A stretch of 64,000 nt of DNA from Mesorhizobium sp. Root157 (GCF_001427385.1 NZ_LMGJ01000005.1:1-64000); one strand, 5' to 3'. Shown: positions 24,775 through 34,612, numbered from the stretch's first letter. The notes: generated by a model from the letters alone, not told the origin. A program made the numbers and translations.

Positions 24775-24837
24775 GTACATGTACAATTTTACTTGAAATC
24801 GACCTTCCGTAAGGGTAGGTGTATTGCGTACACGTAC
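24775..24837. promoter_or_regulatory. pair of GTAC palindromes upstream of the small secreted protein
   Basis: GTACATGTAC (24775-24784) and GTACACGTAC (24828-24837) lie 53 bases apart centre to centre, close to five helical turns, in the gap between the TetR gene and the secreted-protein gene. The spacing and symmetry suggest cooperative operator sites. Confidence 0.45.
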
Positions 24838-24869
24838 GAACAATCAACCAGCCTGATGGAGAATTGACG

Positions 24870-25103
24870 GTGAAGAAGACCGCTCTCGCCCTCGCGGCCC
24901 TGCTGATCCTGCCGAGCGGCGCAATGGCTGCTCAATCCGCGTCGAAGTCGAAGGCCAAACCGGCCCCTGCCTGCACGCAAACCACCACCAATCTCGATTG
25001 CGCGACGACTGGAACGGTCGAGAGGCCGAATACCGCCGTATCCGCCGGCAAGCCAAAGGTAGGCATCGACGTCAATCCATGGATCATGCCGTCTGCCTTC
25101 TGA
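24870..25103 (+). CDS. small secreted protein, 77 aa
   Basis: A GTG-started frame with a clear signal peptide (KKTALALAALLILPSGAMA, cleavage after AMA) and a short mature part of about 57 residues containing two Cys (CTQTTTNLDC) that could form a disulfide. GGAG lies 9 bases upstream of the GTG. The function is unknown. An intrinsic terminator follows. Confidence 0.65.
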   Translation: MKKTALALAALLILPSGAMAAQSASKSKAKPAPACTQTTTNLDCATTGTVERPNTAVSAGKPKVGIDVNPWIMPSAF

Positions 25104-25133
25104 TCACCTGCGTTCGACTAGCGACGCAGATCG

Positions 25134-25165
25134 ACGGGCGCGCCATGTCATGGCCGCCCGTTTTG
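25134..25165 (+). terminator. terminator after the small secreted protein
   Basis: ACGGGCG (25134-25140) pairs with CGCCCGT (25155-25161), extended by an inner GCCATG/CATGGC stem, followed by TTTT. Confidence 0.7.
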
Positions 25166-25190
25166 CTTGAAAAGCGCTTTGGAAGCCGGA

Positions 25191-25445
<255 letters not shown>

Positions 25446-25482
25446 TTAGATAGGGTGGCAGCCGGGCAAACCCAAATCCGGC

Positions 25483-26070
25483 TCAGACTGCCGCGTCACG
25501 TGCTGCGTCCTTGAGGAAAGTAAAGACATAGTCCGAGAAGGAACGCCAGCATTCGACCCGGAAGGTGTACGCCGCCGGGCGATAGAGCAGGATTTCGGAC
25601 TTGCCGAACACGGTGCGGGTTGAGGCGCCGACCGGGAAGGCATCGAGCGACAGGTCCTGCGGGCAACCGGCACTCACCGTCGCCTCGCCCCCCGGACCGG
25701 AAACGGCAAAGGCAACGTTGCGGTGTGAGACGCCGACCGCGGAGTGCATGGCTTTCGCCTTGGCGCAATCGGCAAGCAGATCGCCGCCGGCCTCATCGAA
25801 GATGAACCATTCGTCCGGCCCCAACCATAGAGCGGTGCGGCCATTCTTGCTGGCCGACGTCTTGGGCTTTTGCGGCAAAGTCAGCCCAAGCGCTCTCGAC
25901 AGCGAGGCAACCGACGCCTCGGGCGCCCTCAGTGACAGGCGCTCGGCCGGCGGCAGTACGGTGATCTTGACGTTTGGCCCCGACACGTCGTTCCCAGCCA
26001 GCGCCGGCCGGCGCTCGACGGACGCCACCGCCTGCGCGGAAGCCGCTTTTTTCACAGCCGCCTTAGCCAT
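25483..26070 (-). CDS. soxG: sarcosine oxidase gamma subunit
   Basis: A 195-residue subunit of heterotetrameric sarcosine oxidase with the family segments WLGPDEWFIFDEAGGDLL, VGVSHRNVAFAVSGPG and LSLDAFPVGASTRTVFGKSE. The Ala/Lys-rich N-terminal tail is not conserved. Its ATG overlaps the end of soxA by 8 bp (ATGGCTAA), so it is the last gene of the soxBDAG operon. The gamma subunit has a structural role beside the folate-binding part of alpha. Confidence 0.88.
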   Translation of the reverse strand: MAKAAVKKAASAQAVASVERRPALAGNDVSGPNVKITVLPPAERLSLRAPEASVASLSRALGLTLPQKPKTSASKNGRTALWLGPDEWFIFDEAGGDLLADCAKAKAMHSAVGVSHRNVAFAVSGPGGEATVSAGCPQDLSLDAFPVGASTRTVFGKSEILLYRPAAYTFRVECWRSFSDYVFTFLKDAARDAAV

Positions 26071-29056
26071 TGAGATGCTCTCCCTTTTCATCGAAGAACA
26101 CCATGCCGGTAATCTCGACCTCGATGGTGCGGTCCGGCATCGGCACGTAGAGCGTTTCGCCCATGCGCCCACGTCCGCCGGCGACGAGCGCCAGTGCGAT
26201 TGAGCGGCCACAGTTCTCCGACCAATAGCTCGACGTGACGTGGCCGATCATCTTCATCGGGATCGGCTGCTTGGGATCGGCGACGATCTGGGCGCCCTCT
26301 TCCAGCACGGTGTTCGGATCCTTCGTCTTCAAGCCGACCAGTTGCTTGCGGCCCCTGGCGAGCAGATCGGGGCGCCTCAGCCCGCGGATACCGACGAAGT
26401 CGGTCTTCTTCTTGCCGACCACCCAGTCGAGACCGGCATCGTTCGGCGTGACCGTGCCGTCCGTGTCCTGGCCGACGATGATGTAGCCTTTCTCGGCGCG
26501 CAGAACGTGCATGGTTTCGGTGCCGTAGGTGCAGGCGCCGTGCTTCTGGCCTTCGGCCCAAAGCGCTTCCCACACCGCCTCGCCGTAGTCGGCCGGCACA
26601 TTGACCTCGAAGCCGCGCTCACCCGAAAACGACATGCGGAACAGGCGCGTCGGCACGCCGCAGATCTTGCCTTCGCGCACCGACATATGCGGCATCGCCG
26701 CGTCCGACATGTCGATGCCTTCGACCAGCGGCTCGATGATTTTGCGGGAGTTAGGCCCCTGCACGGCAATGACGGCCCATTGCTCCGAAATGGAGGTCAG
26801 CCAGACATTGAGGTCAGGAAACTCGGTCTGGAGGTAATCCTCCATATGGTTCATGACTCGGGCGGCACCGCCGGTGGTCGTGGTGACGTGGAAGCGGTCG
26901 GCGGCAAGGCGGCCGACGACGCCGTCGTCATAGATGAAGCCGTCCTCGCGCAGCATGACGCCGTAGCGGCAGCGACCGACTTCCAGCTTCTCCCACGGGT
27001 TGGTGTAGAGAAGCTCCATGAATTTTGCCGCATCCGGCCCGACGACTTCGATCTTGCCGAGGGTCGAGGCGTCGAACAGGCCGGCCGCCTTGCGCACGGT
27101 GACGCATTCGCGGTTGACGGAGGCGTGAATGTCCTCGCCTTCCTTGGGGAAGTACCAGGCGCGCTTCCACTGGCCGACATCCTCGAACACCGCGCCGTTG
27201 CGCTCCGCCCAGCCATGGGTTGTGGTGCGGCGGGTGGGATCGAACAGCTTGCCACGCGCATGGCCGACGATTGCGCCGAAGGTGACCGGCGTATAGGGCG
27301 CACGGAAGGTGGTCAGTCCGACTTCCGGAATCTGCTTGCCGAGTTCGTCGGCGGCAATCGCCAGACCGTGCATGTTGGAGGTTTTGCCCTGGTCGGTCGC
27401 CATGCCGTTGGTGGTGAAACGCTTGACGTGCTCGATGGAGCGCATGCCTTCATGGACTGCCTGGCGGATATCCTTGGCCGTGACGTCGTTCTGGAAATCC
27501 ACGAACGCCTTGACCGTGGTGCCGGAGCCAGCACCGGGGGCAGCACCCAGCATGCCGCGCGACCAGCTTTCGCTGGCCTCGACTTTCGGCTTGGCGGGTT
27601 TCGCGGCCTTGCCGCCGGCTTCCTTGGCCGCCTTGGCGCCAGCCGCATAGGCTTCGTCGAGGCAGGCCGACAGACCGTCGGTGCCGTTGCAGGCGCCGGC
27701 TGAAATGCAGTCCTGCGCATAGGTGCCGGGCAGGAAGCGCTTGACCTCGTCGTTGAAGGCAACCTTGCCCCGCGACTGCGAGAACAGATGCACCGAAGGC
27801 GTCCAGCCGGCAGACATCAACACAGCGTCGACAGGGATGGTGCGCTCGCCGCCACCATTCTTGGGCTGAACGGTCATCGAATTGACCCGCAGCTTACCGC
27901 CGACGCGCACGACCGCGCGCCCGCCATGGATTTCGATGCCGAGCGCGCGCGCCTCGTCGATGACGCTGCCTGCCGGATTGTCGCGCAGATCGACGATGGC
28001 GGCGACGTTGACGCCCGCCTTCTTCAGGTCGATGGCAGCGGCATAGGCGCTGTCATTGGCGGTGTAGACACCGACATTTCGGCCAACCGCGACGCCATAA
28101 TGGTTGAGATAGGCGCGTGCAGCAGAGGCCAGCATGACGCCGGGGCGGTCGTTGTCGGCGAACACCATATGGCGCTCGATGGCGCCGGTGGCAATGACGA
28201 CGCGCTTGGCCCTGACCTGCCAAAGCCGCTCGCGCGGCAGGTCGGGATCGGGGCTCTGCAAGTGGTCGCTGACGCGTTCGACCAGCCCGACGAAGTTCTG
28301 CGCATAATAACCGAAGGCGGTTGTGCGCGGCAGAACCCGCACATTGTCCATGGCGACGAGCCTAGCGATGGCGGCCTGGGCCCAATCCCAGCCGTTCCGG
28401 CCGTCAATGGTCGAGCCGCTTTCGAAGCGCAGCGCACCGCCAAGCTCGGCCTGTTCGTCGCACAGTATGACGCGAAGTCCCGTTTCGGCGGCGGCAAGGG
28501 CGGCGGCGATGCCGGCGGCTCCTCCCCCCAGCACCAGCACCTCGCAATGAGCAAAACGCGCGGCGTAGTGGTCCGGGTCCGGCAGGTCGGGCGAAACACC
28601 AAGGCCGGCGGCGGCGCGGATCTTCGGCTCGTAAAGGCTCTTCCAGGCGGCCTTCGGCCACATGAAGGTCTTGTAGTAGAAACCGGCGGAAAACAGCGGC
28701 GAGGCAACATCATTGACCGCGCCGACGTCGAAGGAAAGCGAGGGCCAGCGGTTTTGCGACACCGCCGTCAGGCCGTCATAGAGTTCCTGCACGGTCGCGC
28801 GCACATTGGGCGTCTTGCGTGCGGCATCGCGATGGATGCCGACCAGAGCATTCGGCTCCTCCGCACCTGCCGACAGAATGCCGCGCGGACGGTGATACTT
28901 GAACGAACGGCCGACGAGATGGACGCCGTTGGCTAGAAGCGCCGACGCCAATGTATCGCCGGCGAGACCGGAATAGGCCTTGTCGTCGAAGGTGAAACGG
29001 GCCGTCCTGGCCTGGGTCAGGCGACCCTTGCCGGAGATGCGGAAGGATGCACTCAT
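26063..29056 (-). CDS. soxA: sarcosine oxidase alpha subunit
   Basis: A 997-residue subunit. The N-terminal ferredoxin-like part reads FTFDDKAYSGLAGDTLASAL, the NAD-binding Rossmann motif VLGGGAAGIAAALAAAETG starts near 174, and from about 600 a GcvT-like tetrahydrofolate domain runs to the end (GRCRYGVMLREDGFIYDDG, MSFSGERGFEVNVPADYG). The complex demethylates sarcosine to glycine, making 5,10-methylene-THF and hydrogen peroxide. It overlaps soxD upstream by 4 bp and soxG downstream by 8 bp. Confidence 0.93.
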   Translation of the reverse strand: MSASFRISGKGRLTQARTARFTFDDKAYSGLAGDTLASALLANGVHLVGRSFKYHRPRGILSAGAEEPNALVGIHRDAARKTPNVRATVQELYDGLTAVSQNRWPSLSFDVGAVNDVASPLFSAGFYYKTFMWPKAAWKSLYEPKIRAAAGLGVSPDLPDPDHYAARFAHCEVLVLGGGAAGIAAALAAAETGLRVILCDEQAELGGALRFESGSTIDGRNGWDWAQAAIARLVAMDNVRVLPRTTAFGYYAQNFVGLVERVSDHLQSPDPDLPRERLWQVRAKRVVIATGAIERHMVFADNDRPGVMLASAARAYLNHYGVAVGRNVGVYTANDSAYAAAIDLKKAGVNVAAIVDLRDNPAGSVIDEARALGIEIHGGRAVVRVGGKLRVNSMTVQPKNGGGERTIPVDAVLMSAGWTPSVHLFSQSRGKVAFNDEVKRFLPGTYAQDCISAGACNGTDGLSACLDEAYAAGAKAAKEAGGKAAKPAKPKVEASESWSRGMLGAAPGAGSGTTVKAFVDFQNDVTAKDIRQAVHEGMRSIEHVKRFTTNGMATDQGKTSNMHGLAIAADELGKQIPEVGLTTFRAPYTPVTFGAIVGHARGKLFDPTRRTTTHGWAERNGAVFEDVGQWKRAWYFPKEGEDIHASVNRECVTVRKAAGLFDASTLGKIEVVGPDAAKFMELLYTNPWEKLEVGRCRYGVMLREDGFIYDDGVVGRLAADRFHVTTTTGGAARVMNHMEDYLQTEFPDLNVWLTSISEQWAVIAVQGPNSRKIIEPLVEGIDMSDAAMPHMSVREGKICGVPTRLFRMSFSGERGFEVNVPADYGEAVWEALWAEGQKHGACTYGTETMHVLRAEKGYIIVGQDTDGTVTPNDAGLDWVVGKKKTDFVGIRGLRRPDLLARGRKQLVGLKTKDPNTVLEEGAQIVADPKQPIPMKMIGHVTSSYWSENCGRSIALALVAGGRGRMGETLYVPMPDRTIEVEITGMVFFDEKGEHLNG

Positions 29057-29349
29057 TTGCCCGCTCCCGGCAGTTTTTTGGGCTTCGGCTCGCCCGCCTT
29101 GTAGGTCATGATGAATTTGTCGGACACGGAATCACGCACCGCATTGAAGAAGCGGGCGCAGCCGTGCACATGCCGCCAGCGCTCGTAGACGAGGCCCTTG
29201 GTATTGGCGCGGATGAAGAAGAATTTCTCGAAATCCTCGTCGCTTTCCGCAACGATGTTGGCCGGGCGCGCGATATGCGCCTCGCCGGCATTGCGGAATT
29301 CGAGTTCCGGACGCTCTTCTTCGCAGTAAGGGCAATGGATCAGAAGCAT
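29053..29349 (-). CDS. soxD: sarcosine oxidase delta subunit
   Basis: A 98-residue zinc-binding subunit with the family start LLIHCPYCEEERPELEFRN, giving two Cys of the zinc site, followed by a conserved FFIRANTKGLVYERW-type segment and CARFFN with a further Cys. It is placed between soxB and soxA as in known soxBDAG operons. Confidence 0.92.
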   Translation of the reverse strand: MLLIHCPYCEEERPELEFRNAGEAHIARPANIVAESDEDFEKFFFIRANTKGLVYERWRHVHGCARFFNAVRDSVSDKFIMTYKAGEPKPKKLPGAGK

Positions 29350-29358
29350 GGTTTCCCC

Positions 29359-30612
29359 TCAGTGCGCCACGGCGGCGGCTGCCGCCTCGTCGATCAGCCG
29401 GCCGGTGCGGAAGCGCTCCAGCGTAAAGGGCGCATTGATCGGATGAGGTTCGTCCCGGGCGATGGTGTGGGCAAAGACATTGGCCGAGCCCGGCGTCGCC
29501 TTGAAGCCGCCCGTACCCCAGCCGCAGTTCACGTAGAGGCCCTTGACCGGCGTCTTGGCGAGGATCGGCGAACGATCCGGCGTGACGTCGACGATGCCGC
29601 CCCACGAGCGCAGCATCTTCATGCGCGTGAACATGGGGAACATCTCGCAGATGGCGTCGAGCGTGTGTTCAAGGATGTGCAGGCCGCCGGTCTGCGAATA
29701 GGAGGTGTACTGGTCGGTACCGGCGCCGATGACCAGTTCTCCCTTGTCGGACTGGGAGATATAGGCGTGCACGGTGTTGGACATCACCACGCAGGGCACG
29801 ATCGGCTTGACCGGTTCGGACACCAGCGCCTGCAGCGGATAGCTTTCAAGCGGCATGCGAACGCCGGCCATGTTCATCAGCACCGAAGTGTGGCCGGCAG
29901 CGACGACTCCGACCTTTTTCGCGCCGATGAAGCCGCGCGCCGTCTCGACGCCGGCAACTTCGCCGTTCGGTCCGCGCTTGATGCCGGTGACCTCGCAATT
30001 CTGGATGATGTCGACGCCGCGCGCCGAAGCGCCGCGCGCATAGCCCCACGCCACCGCGTCGTGGCGGGCGGTGCCGCCACGCCGCTGAAGGGCAGCCCCC
30101 AGAACCGGATAACGGGCGTCCTTCGAGATGTTGAGCGGCGGGCAGAATTCCTTGGCCTGCTCCGGCGTCAGCCACTCATTGTCGATGCCGTTCAGCCGGT
30201 TGGCATGGATGTGGCGCTTGAACACCTGGATGTCATGGATGTTGTGGGCGAGCATCATGACGCCGCGGGCCGAATACATGACGTTGTAGTTGAGGTCCTG
30301 GGAAAGCCCGTCCCACAACTTCAGTGCATGGTCGTAGATGCCGGCCGATTCGTCATAGAGATAGTTGGAACGGATGATGGTGGTGTTGCGGCCGGTGTTG
30401 CCGCCGCCCAGCCATCCCTTTTCCAGAACGGCCACATTGGTGATGCCGTGTTCCTTGGCAAGATAGTAGGCGGTGCCCAGTCCATGGCCGCCGGCACCGA
30501 TGATAATGACGTCATATTCTTTCTTGGGTTCGGGCGAGGACCATTGTTCCTCCCAGCCCTTGTGGGCACGCATGGCCTCGCGGGCGATGGCGAATACTGA
30601 ATATTTTTTCAC
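29359..30612 (-). CDS. soxB: sarcosine oxidase beta subunit
   Basis: A 417-residue FAD/FMN-binding subunit. The dinucleotide motif is [20 protein letters not shown] near 39, and the covalent-FMN His is in [16 protein letters not shown]. It oxidises the N-methyl group of sarcosine. The start is set at GTG (30612), 9 bases after GAGG; this gives the standard length, whereas the TTG three codons earlier lies against the ribosome binding site. It is first in the operon. The glyA, folD and purU genes that often flank soxBDAG are not in the window. Confidence 0.92.
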   Translation of the reverse strand: MKKYSVFAIAREAMRAHKGWEEQWSSPEPKKEYDVIIIGAGGHGLGTAYYLAKEHGITNVAVLEKGWLGGGNTGRNTTIIRSNYLYDESAGIYDHALKLWDGLSQDLNYNVMYSARGVMMLAHNIHDIQVFKRHIHANRLNGIDNEWLTPEQAKEFCPPLNISKDARYPVLGAALQRRGGTARHDAVAWGYARGASARGVDIIQNCEVTGIKRGPNGEVAGVETARGFIGAKKVGVVAAGHTSVLMNMAGVRMPLESYPLQALVSEPVKPIVPCVVMSNTVHAYISQSDKGELVIGAGTDQYTSYSQTGGLHILEHTLDAICEMFPMFTRMKMLRSWGGIVDVTPDRSPILAKTPVKGLYVNCGWGTGGFKATPGSANVFAHTIARDEPHPINAPFTLERFRTGRLIDEAAAAAVAH

Positions 30613-30835
30613 GTGTTCCAAGCCTCGCGGATGACGAGCGGCGCTCGATACGCCTGGTGCGCGAGGTGTACCACTAGCGAAACCGTGCGGCCATCCTTGC
30701 GCTGTTTGCGACGACTAGTGCCGCTTTGCGCGATACGCAAGCGGCGCGGCAAACGGCCTGTGGGTATTGCCGCTTGAAGCTTCGCAAGGGGAGCATGGCG
30801 GTGCTAGAGGCATAAGGTCCACAAAGGAGGGACGC

Positions 30836-32344
30836 GTGAAGGTAGATATAGACATGGGAGCAGCCGCGCCGGGCAAGCCTGCCATGCTGGATCTTGAGGA
30901 ATTGCTGGCCACCCGCTTGCTCGTGCAGGGCAATTCGGGTTCCGGCAAGTCGCACCTTCTGCGCCGTTTGCTGGAACAGAGCGCGCCGTGGGTGCAGCAA
31001 TGCGTCATCGACCCGGAGGGCGACTTCGTCACCTTGGCCGACAAGTTCGGCCATATTGTCGTCGACGCGCAGCGCACCGAGAACGAACTGACGCGTATTG
31101 CCGGCCGCATCCGCCAGCACCGGGTGTCGGTGGTGCTCAACCTCGAGGGCCTCGACGTCGAGCAGCAGATGCGCGCTGCCGCAGCCTTCCTTGGCGGCAT
31201 GTTCGATGCCGAGCGCGAATACTGGTATCCGGTGCTTGTCGTGGTCGACGAGGCGCAGCTGTTTGCACCGGCAGTGGCGGGTGAAGTTTCGGACGAAGCG
31301 CGCAAGGTTTCGCTCGGCGCCATGACCAATTTGATGTGCCGCGGCCGCAAGCGCGGGCTTGCCGGCGTCATCGCCACGCAGCGGCTGGCCAAGCTCGCCA
31401 AGAACGTGGCGGCGGAAGCTTCGAATTTCCTGATGGGCCGCACCTTCCTCGACATCGACATGGCCCGCGCCGCCGACCTGCTCGGCATGGACCGCAGGCA
31501 AGCCGAGATGTTCCGCGACCTTGCACGCGGCCATTTCGTGGCGCTAGGCCCCGCGATCTCGCGCAGGCCGCTGCCGGTGACGATCGGCGCGGTCGAGACC
31601 TCGGCCCGATCGGTCAGCCCCAAACTGATGCCGCTGCCCGAAACGACGGAGGACACCCGCGACCTGATCTTCACGCCCGGCCCCGAGGAGACGAGGCAGC
31701 CGGTGCGGCGTGCGCCGCCGCCCGCCCCGACACCGACCGCCGACATCATCGCCCAGCTGTCGCGCCCGCAGCCGGCGCCGGAACCGCCGGCGGAACCGGT
31801 GTTCGCCATCATCGACGAGGCCGAGCGGGCGGCGGGCATCGATGCGGTGATGCACGAAATCCTCGAAGACCCCGACGCGGCGTTCCGTACAGATGCTGTT
31901 CTTTACCAGGATTTCCTGGTGCGCTGCCGCATCCGCCGCGTTGCCGGCGAACCTGTCCAGCTTTCCGCTTTCCGCCGCAAGCTGGCGGTGGCGCGCGCCG
32001 GCGTCGACCGCGAGACGGCTGGCGGCGAAAACTGGGCAACGGCGCTCAGCCTGTCTGAAAGCCTGCCGGAAGACCTGCAAGGCGTGTTCCTGGTGGTGGC
32101 GCAAGCGGCCATCTCCAGCGCGCCCTGCCCGTCGGACGCCACGTTGGCCCGCACCTATGGCAGCCATTCGCCGCGCCGGGCGCGCCGGCTGCTCACCTAT
32201 TTCGAGGAACGCAACCTGCTCGTGGTGCGCACCGACTTCCACGGCAAGCGGGTGCTGGCTTTTCCCGACCTCGGCTGCGAAACCGCACCCGGCGACCCCA
32301 ATGCGCCGGACGACGCGGCAAGCGCGCGCGACGCCGCGGAATAG
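30836..32344 (+). CDS. HerA-like/DUF87 P-loop ATPase with C-terminal winged helix
   Basis: A 502-residue cytoplasmic ATPase. Walker A is GNSGSGKSH near 32-40, Walker B LVVVDEAQLF near 137-146, and the arginine-finger region RGRKRGLAGVIATQRLAKL follows. A Pro-rich linker (about 270-320) leads to a C-terminal domain with a helix-turn-helix-like segment (TLARTYGSHSPRRARRLLTY). HerA-type ATPases move DNA or proteins and often pair with a nuclease; no NurA partner is nearby. GTG is the likely start, 4 bases after a strong AAAGGAGGG. Confidence 0.75.
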   Translation: MKVDIDMGAAAPGKPAMLDLEELLATRLLVQGNSGSGKSHLLRRLLEQSAPWVQQCVIDPEGDFVTLADKFGHIVVDAQRTENELTRIAGRIRQHRVSVVLNLEGLDVEQQMRAAAAFLGGMFDAEREYWYPVLVVVDEAQLFAPAVAGEVSDEARKVSLGAMTNLMCRGRKRGLAGVIATQRLAKLAKNVAAEASNFLMGRTFLDIDMARAADLLGMDRRQAEMFRDLARGHFVALGPAISRRPLPVTIGAVETSARSVSPKLMPLPETTEDTRDLIFTPGPEETRQPVRRAPPPAPTPTADIIAQLSRPQPAPEPPAEPVFAIIDEAERAAGIDAVMHEILEDPDAAFRTDAVLYQDFLVRCRIRRVAGEPVQLSAFRRKLAVARAGVDRETAGGENWATALSLSESLPEDLQGVFLVVAQAAISSAPCPSDATLARTYGSHSPRRARRLLTYFEERNLLVVRTDFHGKRVLAFPDLGCETAPGDPNAPDDAASARDAAE

Positions 32345-32498
32345 CGACGGCAGATTCGATCGGGTTCTCGACTCTTTGTGTGGACATCCGATGTTGATTC
32401 TGCTATCAGCCGCCAAAATTCGTGGTGGGGTCTGCCACGGAGGCGAGCGGCTATCGCCGTTTGTTGGATGGCTTTGAACCCGAAAGACAGGATTGCCC

Positions 32499-32756
32499 GT
32501 GCAGGTACTCGTCCGCGACAATAACGTTGACCAGGCGCTCCGCGCACTGAAGAAGAAGATGCAGCGCGAAGGCATCTTCCGTGAAATGAAGATGCGCGGA
32601 CATTACGAGAAGCCGTCGGAAAAGCGTGCGCGCGAGAAGGCCGAAGCCGTTCGCCGCGCCCGCAAGCTGGCCCGCAAGCGCGCCCAGCGCGAAGGCCTGC
32701 TGCCGATGACGCCGCGCCCGGTCGCTGCTCCCGGCGCTGCACGCGCGCCGCGCTGA
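32499..32756 (+). CDS. rpsU: 30S ribosomal protein S21
   Basis: An 85-residue basic protein that starts [20 protein letters not shown] and carries the S21 motif [20 protein letters not shown]. It has an Ala/Arg/Pro-rich tail longer than in Escherichia coli, as is usual in rhizobia. It binds the 3' end region of 16S rRNA on the small subunit. The start is GTG with AGGA 6 bases upstream. A strong terminator follows. Confidence 0.95.
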   Translation: MQVLVRDNNVDQALRALKKKMQREGIFREMKMRGHYEKPSEKRAREKAEAVRRARKLARKRAQREGLLPMTPRPVAAPGAARAPR

Positions 32757-32792
32757 CCACGTCAGTTTTTCGCCCCTTTCGGGGGATATTTG

Positions 32793-32830
32793 AGGTGGCG
32801 CGATGCTCGATCGCGGCCACCTTTTTATTT
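32793..32830 (+). terminator. rpsU terminator
   Basis: GGTGG-CGCGAT pairs with ATCGCG-CCACC (one bulged G) around a short loop and runs into CTTTTTATTTT. Confidence 0.85.
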
Positions 32831-32932
32831 TGGTCTGGCATTTGGAGCGGAAATGAACCAGCACCAGGCGGCGTGGGGCTGCAGCGGCGCGTCCGGCAGG
32901 ACGCGCAAACGACGTTGTAGTACTATGAATCT

Positions 32933-32978
32933 GCGCATGATTTCTTGAGGATCGATTCCGATTTTCAGGGTGATGCGC
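32933..32978 (+). repeat. dispersed hairpin repeat family A, copy 2 (diverged)
   Basis: Arms GCGCAT (32933-32938) and ATGCGC (32973-32978) flank a core containing CGATTCCGATTTTC, a degenerate form of the family core. It lies just upstream of the TPR lipoprotein gene. Confidence 0.55.
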
Positions 32979-33002
32979 CAAGCCAGCTAACGAGACGAGG
33001 AC

Positions 33003-33857
33003 ATGACAGCGATGGATGCTTTGACCGAAAGGCGCACAACCGCGCGTCACAGCTTTGCCTTGGCGATGGCCTTTGCCTCCCTGTTGGCGCTGGCCGCATG
33101 CCAGTCAGGTCCCGTGGGCGAACTCGCCAGCATCGACACGGCGCAAGGTTCGGCCGAAAACATTTCCTCGCTGACCCAGGTGATCAGCAGCAATCCGCGC
33201 GATCCGGAGGGCTACAACGTACGCGGCTCCGCCTATGGCCGCGGCGGCAAGTATCAGCAGGCACTGAAGGATTTCGACACGGCGATCGAACTCAATCCGA
33301 ACTTCTACCAGGCCTATTCCAACCGCGCGCTGATTTATCGCTTCCTTGGTGACCAGAACAAGGCACTGGCCGACTACAACCGTTCGATCCAGATCAATGC
33401 GAGCTACGATGCCGCCTATATCGGCCGCGGCAACCTCTACCGCAGGGCGGGACGCACGCAGGAAGCTTTCAACGATTTCCAGAAGGCCATCCAGCTCGAC
33501 ACGACCGACGCCCGCGCCTACCACAATCGCGGCCTGATCTATCAGAGCCAGGGCCAGCACAAATATGCCATCGAGGATTTCTCGACCTCGATTTCGCTGG
33601 CGCCCGATGCATCCGAGCCATACAACGGCCGCGGCCTTTCCTATCTGGCGCTGAATCAGGAAGACAACGCCTTCGCCGACTTCAACATGGCGATCAAGCT
33701 AGACGCCAAGAACGCCGAAGCCTGGACCAACCAGGCGCTCGTCTATGAGCGGCGCGGCGACAAGGCGAAGGCGGCGAAGTCTTATCGCGAAGCCGTGCGG
33801 CTCAATCCGACCTACCAGCCGGCCAAGGACGGCCTTTCACGCACCCAGACGGGTTGA
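33003..33857 (+). CDS. TPR-repeat lipoprotein
   Basis: A 284-residue envelope protein with a lipoprotein signal: hydrophobic FALAMAFASLLALAAC with lipobox LAAC near 33-36. Six to seven tetratricopeptide repeats follow (for example YNVRGSAYGRGGKYQQALKD, YSNRALIYRFLGDQNKALAD, YHNRGLIYQSQGQHKYAIED), spaced 34 residues. TPR lipoproteins of this NlpI-like kind act as scaffolds for envelope enzymes. The partner is unknown. A second ATG three codons in is equally possible. Confidence 0.85.
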   Translation: MTAMDALTERRTTARHSFALAMAFASLLALAACQSGPVGELASIDTAQGSAENISSLTQVISSNPRDPEGYNVRGSAYGRGGKYQQALKDFDTAIELNPNFYQAYSNRALIYRFLGDQNKALADYNRSIQINASYDAAYIGRGNLYRRAGRTQEAFNDFQKAIQLDTTDARAYHNRGLIYQSQGQHKYAIEDFSTSISLAPDASEPYNGRGLSYLALNQEDNAFADFNMAIKLDAKNAEAWTNQALVYERRGDKAKAAKSYREAVRLNPTYQPAKDGLSRTQTG

Positions 33858-33889
33858 TCGCGGCGTTCGATCTCCACTGAAGGCTGAGT

Positions 33890-33944
33890 AGAGCGCGTCG
33901 CGACCTCCCAGATTCGCCGGCCGCGCTCCAAGTATTTGTTTTTG
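33890..33944 (+). repeat. dispersed hairpin repeat family B, copy 1
   Basis: AGAGCGCG (33890-33897) and CGCGCTC (33922-33928) form the stem; the tail reads CAAGTATTTGTTTTTG. Other copies lie at 53131 (inverted) and 55929. Confidence 0.7.
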
Positions 33945-34097
33945 GCTTTGCGGGCAGATGCGCAGCCGTTTTCGACGGTTGCGTTTTCGCCATGCCATCA
34001 TCACGCCATGGTTGCAGGGAACGCTTTGCCTGCCTGGGGCGTTTTTCAATCGTCCAACGCCCCACCTGTTACTGGATCCTGCTTCAGGAGAGATTTC

Positions 34098-34574
34098 ATG
34101 ATCAAGAAACTTGCCCTCGCCGCGACGTTTGCCGCCCTTGGCCTGGCAACCTCGGCGAACGCCACCGGCCGCTTCGAACTCGGCGTCCTCGACTGCTCGA
34201 TCGATGGAGGTACGGCCTACGTCGTGACATCCAACAAGGGCGTGTCTTGCACATTCCGCCCGTCGAACGGCGGCGCGTCCGAAGTCTACACCGGCGTCAT
34301 TTCCAAGCTGGGCGTCGACCTCGGCACCACCCATCAGGGCCAACTGGTGTGGGCGGTCCTTGCCGCCACGCGCGACTATGACAGCGGCAACCTTGCCGGC
34401 AACTATTATGGCGTCAACGCCGAGGCGAGCGTCGTGACCGGCGGCGGCGCCAACCTGATGCTCGGCGGCTTCCAGCGCTCCTATGCCTTGCAGCCGCTGA
34501 GCGTGCAGGCTCAGACCGGGCTGAACCTGGCTGTCGCGGTAACGTCGCTCGAACTGATGCATTCGCTGAAATAA
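34098..34574 (+). CDS. DUF992 family secreted protein
   Basis: A 158-residue protein with a signal peptide (KKLALAATFAALGLATSANA) and the DUF992 pattern: FELGVLDCSI with the first Cys, SNKGVSCTFRP with the second, and a C-terminal Gly/Ala-rich segment ANLMLGGFQRSYALQPLS. It is an exported beta-rich protein of unknown function, typical of Rhizobiales. AGGAGA lies 6 bases before the ATG and a terminator follows. Confidence 0.85.
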   Translation: MIKKLALAATFAALGLATSANATGRFELGVLDCSIDGGTAYVVTSNKGVSCTFRPSNGGASEVYTGVISKLGVDLGTTHQGQLVWAVLAATRDYDSGNLAGNYYGVNAEASVVTGGGANLMLGGFQRSYALQPLSVQAQTGLNLAVAVTSLELMHSLK

Positions 34575-34612
34575 CCAGCGATGGGCATCGCCCTGGCAAG
34601 GCCCGATCCCGC

